From: CAZSNT01 sp964607765
Lineage (GTDB): Bacteria > Verrucomicrobiota > Lentisphaeria > Oligosphaerales > JABHEG01
Reading direction: 5' to 3'
Length of the DNA: 37,713 nucleotides
NCBI GenBank assembly: GCA_964607765.1
Contig: CAZSNT010000101.1
Location: 1-37,713, forward strand
Part shown: positions 1 through 7,702 of the stretch, in pieces
Layout: every line of letters starts with the position of its first letter
Position numbering within the stretch: the first letter of the stretch is position 1
The notes under the pieces: generated by a model
What the model was told of the DNA's origin: nothing
The model's database searches: none
The model's input: only the letters and a program-made list of their open reading frames with translations
Position numbers and translations under genes: made by a program

Positions 1-2
1 CA

Positions 3-101
3 CCGGGCGTGGACACGCACATGACCCTGACGATCGACAGCGACGACGAGACCGAGGAACAGAGCGAACTGAACAACAACCGCTACTGGACATTCTGGTA
101 G
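3..101 (+). CDS. C-terminal end of a CARDB-like extracellular protein (5' partial)
   Basis: Only the last 32 codons are in the window, read in the frame that ends at the TAG at 99-101. The tail contains TLTIDSDDETEEQSELNNN followed by RYWTFW. The pattern 'ID-S-D..-E-..-E-x-NN' resembles the last strands of CARDB-type adhesion domains, which are common in large secreted proteins. This is inference from a very short piece and the family call is weak. The gene runs in from outside the window. It has the same orientation as the pseudopilin gene downstream but is separated from it by about 220 bp of repeats. Confidence 0.45.
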   Translation, partial: PGVDTHMTLTIDSDDETEEQSELNNNRYWTFW

Positions 102-119
102 GCCCGAATGGCCGGTCCG

Positions 120-300
120 CTGGAGATCCGGTCGTCCCTGACCGGCCGTGTTGAGCGGAATCTGGTCATACGCGCCTGGAGATCCGGTCGCCCCTGACCG
201 GCCGTGTGAGCTCGATTCTGTGAGCAACCGGCGTGGGCCACGCACCGGGCAGCACGAGGCAGGGCGCACGGTGGCCGGTCAGGGACGACCGGGCCTCCAG
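120..300. repeat. Intergenic repeat: two direct and one inverted ~32-bp copies
   Basis: A unit beginning CTGGAGATCCGGTCG and ending CTGACCGGCCGTG occurs at 120-151 and again at 176-207, with a single T/C difference in the core. A third, inverted copy lies at about 266-300, with a few substitutions and a 2-bp insertion. Copies 1 and 2 can each pair with copy 3, so an RNA across the region could form a long stem. The repeat fills most of the space between the two flanking genes. Its function is unknown; it looks like a dispersed intergenic palindromic element. Confidence 0.7.
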
Positions 301-322
301 AAGTCGATATCAGGAATTGGGC

Positions 323-1123
323 GTGACAATGCAGAGGCATGAAGGCATGAGCAGCCACGAGAAGCTCACCAAGCGCTGGTCCCTGGTCGAACTGACCATC
401 ATCCTGACCGTGCTCTCGATTCTGTGCGCGATCCTGATGCCGGTCATCGACCGCTACATCCGCAATGCCAAAGTGTGTCGCGCTCGTGAGGACGTACAGG
501 CGCTCGGCTGTGCTATGGCCATGTTCATCGAAGACACCGCGAACGGGCATTTCATGATCGAAGGCACGGGCTCCGGCACGGCCGGTGGTGCCGGTGGCAG
601 CCGGCCGGACGAGAGCAACACGAACGTGTGCAGCATCCTGGTCTCGGACGGTGATATTCCGGAAGTCGAAATGGCGTCGGGTGGTGGGGACTGGGCCCGT
701 GTGGTGGACCATGGCACGGGCATCCTCGACTTCTTCGAGAACCATTTGGTAACTAATACGCCGCAAGGGAATCCGGCCAGGGCCTATCGCACCCCGACGG
801 ATCTGACGAATCCCGCGGCCGATCCCATGTTTGCCCGGGACGAGAGTGGCGGGTTCAATAGCGAGTTTGGCTGGCGCGGCCCGTACGTGACCGCGCCGGT
901 CGACCCGGATCCGTGGGGGAACCGCTACGCGGCGAACGTGATGTACCTCGAGTCGCGCGCCGACACACCGGGCTTCCACGCGTTTGCGAACGGGTTCGTG
1001 GAGGATGTCGTGGTGCACTGCGCCGGCCCGGACGAGGAAGTCGATACCGATTTCGACGTCGATGGCCTCACGCCCGGCGACGACGACATCATCTATACCT
1101 TCAGCGCCAACTCCCGGCCCTGA
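323..1123 (+). CDS. Type II secretion / type IV pilin-like pseudopilin (GspG-like)
   Basis: A pseudopilin-like protein of about 266 aa. Residues 20-45 form the N-terminal hydrophobic helix (SLVELTIILTVLSILCAILM) with the conserved Glu at +5. The C-terminal part has GWRGPYVTAPVDPDPWGNRY, the GW-GPY...DPWGN-Y pattern of GspG major pseudopilins. A Gly/Ser-rich low-complexity stretch follows the first helix. The usual cleavage site G-F-T-L-I-E reads R-W-S-L-V-E here, so Gly -1 is replaced by Arg; standard prepilin peptidase processing is doubtful. Start choice: GTG at 323 has AGGA seven bases upstream. ATG at 329 or 347 would shorten the leader by 2 or 8 residues. No other secretion genes are visible nearby, so it may be a stand-alone pseudopilin of the type abundant in PVC genomes. 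Confidence 0.8.
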   Translation: MTMQRHEGMSSHEKLTKRWSLVELTIILTVLSILCAILMPVIDRYIRNAKVCRAREDVQALGCAMAMFIEDTANGHFMIEGTGSGTAGGAGGSRPDESNTNVCSILVSDGDIPEVEMASGGGDWARVVDHGTGILDFFENHLVTNTPQGNPARAYRTPTDLTNPAADPMFARDESGGFNSEFGWRGPYVTAPVDPDPWGNRYAANVMYLESRADTPGFHAFANGFVEDVVVHCAGPDEEVDTDFDVDGLTPGDDDIIYTFSANSRP

Positions 1124-1385
1124 CCCTGAGCGGCCGACACACGCTGGAGATGCGCCCGGCCTCGGGTTTGGCACGGCTCCCCAATCCGTGGCCTCGTTTC
1201 CATCATCCGGCCGCCCCGTCCCGGGGGCGGGCGCCCGAGGCCGGGGGCATTTCCAGGGCGTTGGCAGGGGGGAGGGTGGTTGGAAGTTCCGGCCGCTGAG
1301 GCCATGGGCCTTCCAAGTGGGCGCATCCGATAGTGACGTGCTGTTGCATGGTCACGCGTTCCGGGGGATATTATCTCTACCCATC
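1124..1385. other. GC-rich intergenic region with inverted repeats
   Basis: There is no credible gene in these 262 bp. GGCCTCGGG near 1158-1166 can pair with CCCGAGGCC near 1237-1245. TTGGAAG at 1280-1286 pairs with CTTCCAA at 1310-1316, with GGCC repeats between them. These could end the pseudopilin transcript or belong to the 5' region of the propeller gene. No clear sigma70 promoter or U-tract is seen. Confidence 0.4.
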
Positions 1386-2954
1386 ATGAAGAGACATGCG
1401 CCACTTCAATCCTGCCGGGCGATCTGCGTGTTGCTGTTCGTCGTGGTGTGCTGCGCCAACGCTGTGGATACTATCAATCCGGTTCGGCGCACGACCGTCT
1501 CGGCGCGGCGGCTTCTTCTCGACGGCGACACGCTCTATGTAGGCGGCACAAGCCGGGTCACGATCTACAACGTGCTGGACCGGGCGGATCCGCAGCAGCT
1601 CGGCTTCTTCTCCGTGCCTGAGCCGGTTCGCGGCATGGCGCTGCTCGGCACGCGCCTGGTCGTTGGGCTCGGCCAATACCCCGATGCCAACTTCGAGGGC
1701 GGCGGTACGGCCGAGGACAACGTGCGGGTCCAGGACGTTGCGAACCCCGCGAGCACGACCGCGCTGTGGACGGGGCACATTGGCGATGCCGACCTTGCGG
1801 CGGACGTGGTGCAGGCGCTGCAGGACGCGGTGTTGTTCAGTACGGGGCACTCGCTGCTCTCTGTCACACTCTCGCAGGCCGGCGAACCAACGGTGATCGA
1901 TTCCCTGGCCTACGGCAGCCGCCTTCAGGATGTGGTGCTGCAGGGCGACACGGCGTGGATCGGGGCGTATGCGGCGATCGAGGTCGCAGACGTAGGCACG
2001 CCTGCTGATCTGCTGGACCTGCCACAGCGCCGCAAAGCGTTTGCATTCGGTGAGGGCCAGGCGTTCGGCATCGCGCGCGAAGGCGACCTGTTGGTCACGG
2101 CGCAGAGGACGTCCGGGGTTAAGCTCTACGATATCTCCAATCCGAGCGGGACGCCGCAATCGGCGGGGCCGGCCGTCGTACTGGAGGACTTCAACGAGCC
2201 GGTAGCTGTGGCTGTGCAGAACGGTTATGTCTACGCGGGGGCTGCGAGGACACCCTACGACATCAGCAACGGGAACCTGCGAATCATCGATGCACGGACC
2301 CCCGCGACCGCAGCTGAAGTGCTGTGGAACCTGGACAAGACAACAGCCTACGACGTACTCGCGAACGGCGAATATGTCTACGTGGCGGAGGACGCAACGC
2401 TGGCCGTGTTCCGGCACACCGCGCCTGAAGTGCTGCAACTCAACTACGGCTGGAACGACATCTCGATCCGCGCCGTGCCCACGGACAACTCGGTTGCGGC
2501 GATCCTCGGCAGCAACATCACGGGCGGCGCGCTGGTATGGGATCCCGGCGCCCGCGGCGCTTACATGCAGACAGACAGCCTCACCCCCTACACAGGGCAC
2601 TGGGTCTACTGCCATGTCGAAGGGGGCGCGGTGATCATGCTCAACGAGCTCGCGTACCCGGGCGATCCGGACTCGGACGGCGACGGCTACACGGACCAGC
2701 AGGAAGCCGATGCGGGCACGAACCCGCAGAAATACGAGATCACGCTGCAGCCCGGTTGGAACGATGTCTCGCTCGGGCCGCTGCCGCCCGACGCCTCGGC
2801 CGCATCCGTGTTCGGGGCACACATCGCCACACTGCCCTGGGTCTGGGAGGGCTACCGCTACCGCCAGGTCGCGGACCTGACGTCGTACCGTGGACATCTG
2901 GTCTACTGCACGTCTGCCACGCCAGTGGTCATTGAGGTCCAGATGAGCCGCTGA
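1386..2954 (+). CDS. Secreted LVIVD-type beta-propeller protein with Ca-binding linker and paired GWN modules
   Basis: A protein of about 522 aa with a signal peptide (basic MKRH, hydrophobic CVLLFVVVCC, likely cut after ANA near residue 27). Residues ~30-345 carry repeated blade-like segments (LLLDGDTLYVGG, YDISNPSGTP, NGYVYAGA, NGEYVYVAEDATLAVF) typical of LVIVD-type propellers. Two ~65-residue modules follow (about 351-419 and 454-520). Each begins L-x-x-GWND-(I/V)S, contains VW-x(2-5)-Y, and ends G-H-(W/L)-VYC. They flank a thrombospondin-3/EF-hand-like loop, DSDGDGYTDQQEADAG, which should bind Ca2+. No enzymatic motif is seen, so a role in surface binding or attachment is inference. The ATG at 1386 is chosen because it directly precedes the signal peptide; no strong Shine-Dalgarno is visible. 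It converges on the nitroreductase gene with a 12-bp gap. Confidence 0.8.
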   Translation: MKRHAPLQSCRAICVLLFVVVCCANAVDTINPVRRTTVSARRLLLDGDTLYVGGTSRVTIYNVLDRADPQQLGFFSVPEPVRGMALLGTRLVVGLGQYPDANFEGGGTAEDNVRVQDVANPASTTALWTGHIGDADLAADVVQALQDAVLFSTGHSLLSVTLSQAGEPTVIDSLAYGSRLQDVVLQGDTAWIGAYAAIEVADVGTPADLLDLPQRRKAFAFGEGQAFGIAREGDLLVTAQRTSGVKLYDISNPSGTPQSAGPAVVLEDFNEPVAVAVQNGYVYAGAARTPYDISNGNLRIIDARTPATAAEVLWNLDKTTAYDVLANGEYVYVAEDATLAVFRHTAPEVLQLNYGWNDISIRAVPTDNSVAAILGSNITGGALVWDPGARGAYMQTDSLTPYTGHWVYCHVEGGAVIMLNELAYPGDPDSDGDGYTDQQEADAGTNPQKYEITLQPGWNDVSLGPLPPDASAASVFGAHIATLPWVWEGYRYRQVADLTSYRGHLVYCTSATPVVIEVQMSR

Positions 2955-2966
2955 AACCAGCAGCTT

Positions 2967-3500
2967 TCAGCTATACTCATACCGCTCCCGGCACACGATG
3001 CCTGCCAAGTCCTTCCGGGCCTCTGTTGACCGGAAAACTGTCTCGTCCTCCGGGTAGCCGAGTGGGGTGAGAGCCACCACCTGCGTGTCGTTCGGGATCT
3101 GGAGCAGTTCCTTCAGGCCCGCATTGTCGAAGGATCCGATCCAACAGGAGCCGATCCCTTCGGCGCGCGCGGCAAGCGTCAGGTGGTCGACCGCAATGGC
3201 GACATCGACCAACATGCTGCAATCGCCCATGTAGCCACCTCGGTCGTAGCGGATGTCCTCGCCGCATGCGACAACCACCACGGGCGCCGTGGCCAGGAAT
3301 CTCTGGTCGGCACAGAGAGGCACGAGCGCCTGTTTGGCCTCGTTACCGGTCACAACAATGAACTTCCACGGTTGTCGGTTGCTGCCGCTTGGGGCGAGGC
3401 GCGCGGCGTTGAGGATGCGGCCCAGGACGTCTTCCGGGACGGCATCAGGCTTGAAGCTCCTCACGCTGCGGCGTGTGGTGAGTACATCATGGAAATCCAT
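2967..3500 (-). CDS. Nitroreductase family protein (FMN-dependent oxidoreductase)
   Basis: A protein of 177 aa, full length for the short nitroreductase group, which uses FMN and NAD(P)H to reduce nitro compounds, quinones or flavins. The N-terminal RRSVRSFKPD with ARLAPSGSNRQPW at 33-45 is the phosphate/FMN-binding region. YMGDCSMLVDVAIAVDHLTLAARAEGIGSCWIG around 90-122 is the conserved central helix and turn, and LGYP at 147-150 is the usual C-terminal motif. The start at 3500 has AAAGGA about eight bases upstream. The first 40 bp overlap the 3' end of the DUF4838 gene on the same strand, which suggests co-transcription. The physiological substrate cannot be told from sequence. Confidence 0.9.
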   Translation of the reverse strand: MDFHDVLTTRRSVRSFKPDAVPEDVLGRILNAARLAPSGSNRQPWKFIVVTGNEAKQALVPLCADQRFLATAPVVVVACGEDIRYDRGGYMGDCSMLVDVAIAVDHLTLAARAEGIGSCWIGSFDNAGLKELLQIPNDTQVVALTPLGYPEDETVFRSTEARKDLAGIVCRERYEYS

Positions 3501-5885
3501 AGGAACAGTCCTTTCTGCTGCGGCAGGAACATCGCATTTGTCCTTGACGGGGTTATCCGCGTCAACCTGAACTTGTCGACATATACTGCTTTGACCGCGG
3601 ACTGCTCGCCGTTGTTCCTGTCGAACTGGCCCGGACCGACCCAGACGTATTGGTTTGCTTCCGGCGCCCAGGCTGTGACGTCGTACCACTGATAGCTTTC
3701 ATCGACTTCGTCCGTGCCCGGCGCGATCTGGCCCCAGCCTTTCTTGCGGCCGAGATCGTAGACACCAGCCCAGAACGCCTGCCCCTGGCGCCGGCTCTTC
3801 TCCACTCGCACGCGCATGCTCAGACGGTACTGCGCGTTCGGCTCGAACCAGGCGGGATCGATGTGCCACTGCATGCACCACTCGTAGTGCGTGTTGAACA
3901 GCTTGGCCGCAAAGCCATCGTCCGCGGCGGGATCAGCGACATATTCGCCCCACGTCCCGAGCTTGCCGATCGGCACCATGCACTCCTCGATGATCAGGCA
4001 GTCCGAGTTGTGTTCGCGCGGCGACGCCTGCGTCAGGTCCGGCAGTTCCTTCGGAGCGGGCAGCGCCTGCAGCCGCAACGGGAACAGCAGGGGCGTTCCC
4101 GGCTGCAATGTCTGAGGTTCCAGTGCCAGGAACAGCCGCGTGCAGCGCTTGACGGCGTCCTGGAACAACCACGCGCGCCGGAGCTTGGTCACGTTGCTGC
4201 CCAGTTGGACGCGGACCGCCCTGCCCGTCCGGGGCGCCGCAATGTCCACACTGCCACCCAGACCGCGCACCGGGATCGAGGCCGTGGCAAAGGCCTGCGT
4301 TTCCGGGACATGGTGGACCCGCCACTGCCCCGTTCCCGGCCGCACCGCAACGGCCGAGGCGCCGCCTAGGTCGAGAGCAATACGCAGCAGGGGAGAAATC
4401 TGCTGGCCGGACGTCTTCAGGCTGGTCAGCTGCGTGTTGACGATCACGCCGTCGTTCACGATGGCAACATCACGTCGGACCTGGTACCGATGTTTGAGCG
4501 TGCGGTCCAGGGCGACCGTTGTCGCAGTCTGCTTGACCACCCGATACGGCTCGGTCGCCCCTTTGGCCAACAGCCGCGGCGAGTTGGCGAAGTCCACGCC
4601 GCCTTCAGCTGCATGGATGAGATTGGGGCCGTTGTCCCAAGCCAGCCTGCACACCTGCCCCCCCATCTGCGGCAGCACGCCGGCCGCGAGTTTGCCATGC
4701 CGCAGCATCAACGGCTCGAAACCGCGCGTTCGGCCGCACAGCAGGCTGACAAAGCGGTCGTGGCGTTCAGTGCTCTCAGCGACTCGAGTGACCTGGCCTT
4801 CGGCAATGCGTTCGAGCAGGTCTGTCGCCAGCGCAGCGTAGTCGGGCGGCACGCCTTCGGGCTGTAGCCGGTTGTCGCGCCAGACGTGGGTCACGTTCAG
4901 TCGCGGCCAGCGCTGCAGCTGTGCGTAGAGCACGGGCATGGCCCCCATGCGTACGTTGTAGGTGCGTACCGGTGCCGCTGCAGCGCCGTAGTAGCCGGCG
5001 AAGAAATCGTCGTACAGCGGCGCCAGGTCAACGTCCGGGTTCCACAGGAGCTTGGCCAGAATCCACGCACGCAGCTCTGCGAACTCCGCATGCGGGGCTT
5101 GGTACGCGCCCTGCTCGAACAGCCCCACGACGCGACTGTCCCGGAACAGACGTACATTGTCCTGCAGGCACGGGAAATTGGGATGGGGCCCCAGGTAATG
5201 CCCGAAGTTCGTGGTGTAGTCCCAAACGTAGAGCTTGTCGGTCACCGCCGACCAGCCCTTGATGTCATCGGCGAAGGTGCGGTTCTGGGGGTAGACGCTC
5301 TGTGCGAGTGGCACAGAGAAGTCGCACTCGATCGTGCACAGTCGCGGCACGACGTTGGGCAACGGTCGAACGGTCCTCGGCGGGTGCCGGGTGTACTGGT
5401 ATGCCAACGTCTCGATCCAGACGTGCGGGAACTCGCGCCCGACCGGTTCGGCCACACGGTTCACGAACTCGATCATGGTCCCCGAGGGTGAGCCCTCGCG
5501 TTCATCGACGGCCGCGCACTGTCCGCAGGTGCAGTAGCCGTGCCAGTCGTTCTGGCTGACGCTGAACAGTCTGGCACCCGGATCACTGCGGATGCCCGCC
5601 ATCAGCCGCGCGGTGAGCAGCCGAGCGACCTCCGGATTGGTCAAGCAGAGCTGGGCTCGGTCCGTTGCGCGCTGCCCCTCGATCAGACTGAAGTACTCGG
5701 GGTGGGTATCGAACAAGTCACCGGGCGGCAACCGGCAGGACAATCGTGTAGTCACTCGTGCCTGCGGCGGCAAGAGTGACAGGCGGAGTCTCGACGTTCG
5801 GCGCGGCGGATGCGATGGTCCCGGTCACGGCAAGTAGGAGGCCGCCGCAGAATGGAGCGAATCGGCGATACGGAAGGTGCATCAT
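3461..5885 (-). pseudogene. DUF4838 glycosidase-like secreted protein, broken or mis-assembled near its N-terminus
   Basis: The 5' part starts at the ATG at 5885 (AGGAG nine bases upstream). It encodes a signal peptide (MMHLPYRRFAPFCGGLLLAV, cut near ASA) and the usual first strand of the family (GTSDYTIVLPVAAR), then hits TGA near 5720. The rest continues in another frame, from about 5735 to 3461: GDLFDTHPEYFSL, LCLTNPEVARLL, FSVSQNDWHGYCTCGQC, ETLAYQYTRHPP, IECDFSVPLAQS, VWDYTTNFGHYLGPHPNFP and LRAWILAKLLWNP. These are the hallmarks of DUF4838 (GH67-like barrel), followed by a beta-rich C-terminal region. About 200-250 residues normally present between the first strand and the HPEYF motif are absent at the junction. 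This is either a real deletion with frameshift or an assembly collapse. The downstream ~760 codons show no decay. It overlaps the nitroreductase gene by 40 bp. Confidence 0.75.
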
Positions 5886-6214
5886 AGCAGCTGGCTCCTG
5901 GAGGGTTGATCTGGTGGTTGGCGCCCCGCGGCGCCTACCGCACACGACTCAGACCAGGCTTATGCAGGGGAGACCAGAAAAAGACGGGAACCGACGGCGG
6001 TAACTGGTTTTAGACGAAGTAGGTGGGGGGAAGGAACCGGTTACCGTGAATCCGCCGGTTCCCGGGGCGGGGCATCGTGCAAAAGCGGCCGGGTACCTTC
6101 TCCCTGAACTACTGTTATCACGCGCGCAAGAGCGTGTCAAGAGGGCCGACAGCAAATTGCCGCGAAACAAAACAAATCCCCTCGTTCCCATCCTCCCTCG
6201 AGCCGGGGAAACGC
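5886..6214. other. 329-bp intergenic region (5' leader of the DUF4838 gene)
   Basis: No gene is seen between the REC-kinase stop and the DUF4838 start, both on the minus strand. The only clear structure is the pair of overlapping inverted repeats at 5998-6062, listed separately. The part nearest the kinase stop (6063-6214) has no obvious hairpin with U-tract. Confidence 0.5.
5998..6062 (-). promoter_or_regulatory. Two overlapping, mutually exclusive inverted repeats
   Basis: The segment CGGTAACTGGTTT (5998-6010) can pair with GAACCGGTTACCG (6034-6046) over 13 positions, with one wobble. The second arm also contains GGAACCGG (6033-6040), which pairs perfectly with CCGGTTCC (6055-6062). Only one stem can form at a time, a layout seen in attenuators and switches. 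It could equally be a pair of operator half-sites. It lies 110-180 bp upstream of the DUF4838 start. No U-tract or ligand motif is recognised. Confidence 0.35.
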
Positions 6215-7489
6215 TCACACCAGGCCGGCGAGAACGAGGTCCAGCGCGTGAACCACCGCGGCTGCATCGGCATGTCGCTCGTCGCGATTCTTGGCCAGGA
6301 GCTTGTGCAACCACGGCGTCACGCCTTGCGGCCAATCTGACGCTGTCCGAGCCGGGTCGGGAGCAGGATCGTGGCAGATGGACTGCACCAGGGCATGGAT
6401 GTTGTCGCCCTGGAACGGACGAGCGCCCGTGAGCAGTTCGAAGGCGAGGACGCCGAGAGAGAACAAGTCGGCACGGTGGTCGATCTCCTGGCCCCGGAAA
6501 CTCTCGGGCGACATGTAGGTCGGCGATCCCACCAGATCGCCCGTGGCCGTCAGCGTCATGTCGAGGGACAACCGGGCAATGCCGAAGTCGGTCAACTTCG
6601 CCACGTAGTCATTGGTCACCATCACATTGCTGGGCTTGATGTCGCGATGGATCACGCCCTGCGCGTGGACTGCCTGCAGAGCTTCGGCGATCTGCCGCAC
6701 AACGAGCAGCTTCTGGAGGACAGTCATATGGCCGCCGCGCAGGAAATAGGTGAGCGGCTCGCCATCGACGTATTCCATCAGGATGTAGGGAGTCTCGGTC
6801 TCCGTGTCCAGACTGTAGTCGTGGATCTTCACCACATTCGGGTGGTCGATCTTCGACAGCACCTGCGCCTCCCGGGCAAACCTGCCCAGCGATTTGCCGC
6901 CTGGTGACGAATCACGCCAGAGCTGCAGCATCTTCAGCGCATAGTAGACCCCGTCACGCTCAGCGAGAACAACGATCCCCATGCTCCCCGACCCCAACGT
7001 CCGGACGACGCGCAAGCCGAGTTCGAGCTTGCGGCCCAGCGCCATGGTGTGAGTGAACTGTTCACGCTTCTGCTGCCGCCGTTCCAGAGCCGCAGCCGCG
7101 GTACTGCGCAGCAGCGAGGGCTCGACAGGTTTCGGCAGGTAATCGTAGGCGCCTTTGCGAACAGTCTGAACCGCATCGTTGAGTGCCGGCTTGCCCGTGA
7201 TGAGGATCACTTCCAGGTCCGGCAGATTGACCCGGCAGAAGTTGAGCAGCTCGATACCGGAGTGCTCCCCGATATTGACGTCGCTGATCAACAGCTCATA
7301 GGGGTTGTCGCTGAGGCGTTCGAGCGCTTCCGGATAGGACTCCACAGTGTCAATGGCATAGCCTTGAGTTTCCAGGCTGCGCCTGACCACATAGAGCACA
7401 CCGGGTTCATCGTCGACAACCAGGATCTGGGCCCGGCAGTCGACGGTGCCGGTAGGTCCGGTGGGAGTTGAAGAGTTTGGCGCGTCCAT
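6215..7489 (-). CDS. Response regulator receiver-Ser/Thr protein kinase fusion
   Basis: A cytosolic protein of 424 aa. Residues ~20-135 are a receiver domain with acidic pair D26/D27, phospho-acceptor D70 (LLISDVNIG), T98 and K120 (YLPKP). Residues ~155-420 are a Hanks-type kinase: glycine loop GSGSMG (166-171), K186 (YALKML), E207, HRDIKPSN (281-288), DFG (301-303) and activation-segment end SPTYMSPE (322-329). All catalytic residues are present, so it should be active. There is no membrane segment. The arrangement implies that phosphorylation of the receiver by a histidine kinase controls Ser/Thr kinase output. The hybrid histidine kinase 213 bp upstream on the same strand is the obvious partner (inference). 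The ATG at 7489 leaves a ~20-residue disordered leader before the receiver. Confidence 0.93.
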   Translation of the reverse strand: MDAPNSSTPTGPTGTVDCRAQILVVDDEPGVLYVVRRSLETQGYAIDTVESYPEALERLSDNPYELLISDVNIGEHSGIELLNFCRVNLPDLEVILITGKPALNDAVQTVRKGAYDYLPKPVEPSLLRSTAAAALERRQQKREQFTHTMALGRKLELGLRVVRTLGSGSMGIVVLAERDGVYYALKMLQLWRDSSPGGKSLGRFAREAQVLSKIDHPNVVKIHDYSLDTETETPYILMEYVDGEPLTYFLRGGHMTVLQKLLVVRQIAEALQAVHAQGVIHRDIKPSNVMVTNDYVAKLTDFGIARLSLDMTLTATGDLVGSPTYMSPESFRGQEIDHRADLFSLGVLAFELLTGARPFQGDNIHALVQSICHDPAPDPARTASDWPQGVTPWLHKLLAKNRDERHADAAAVVHALDLVLAGLV

Positions 7490-7702
7490 GAATTTGGGTT
7501 CCGCCGCTTTCGTGTCTGTCCCAGAGTCGGGCGCTGTTCGGCCAGCCGTGCCATGCCGGGCTGCCGACGCCGCTGGCGACGGTCACGTGCGCCCATTCCC
7601 CGAGTCACGCAGCGGCGTACAAACCCTAATGCCACGGACCGCGTTGGGCAAGTGTGCGAGGGGACGAATGCTGAGAGGCGCGGGATGTCGAATGCCGACG
7701 TG

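Noticed and set aside
1377..2897. Long open frame (about 500 codons) antisense to the propeller gene
   Set aside because: Arg/Val-rich translation with no domain; the plus strand encodes a recognisable secreted protein. Typical antisense shadow in high-GC DNA.
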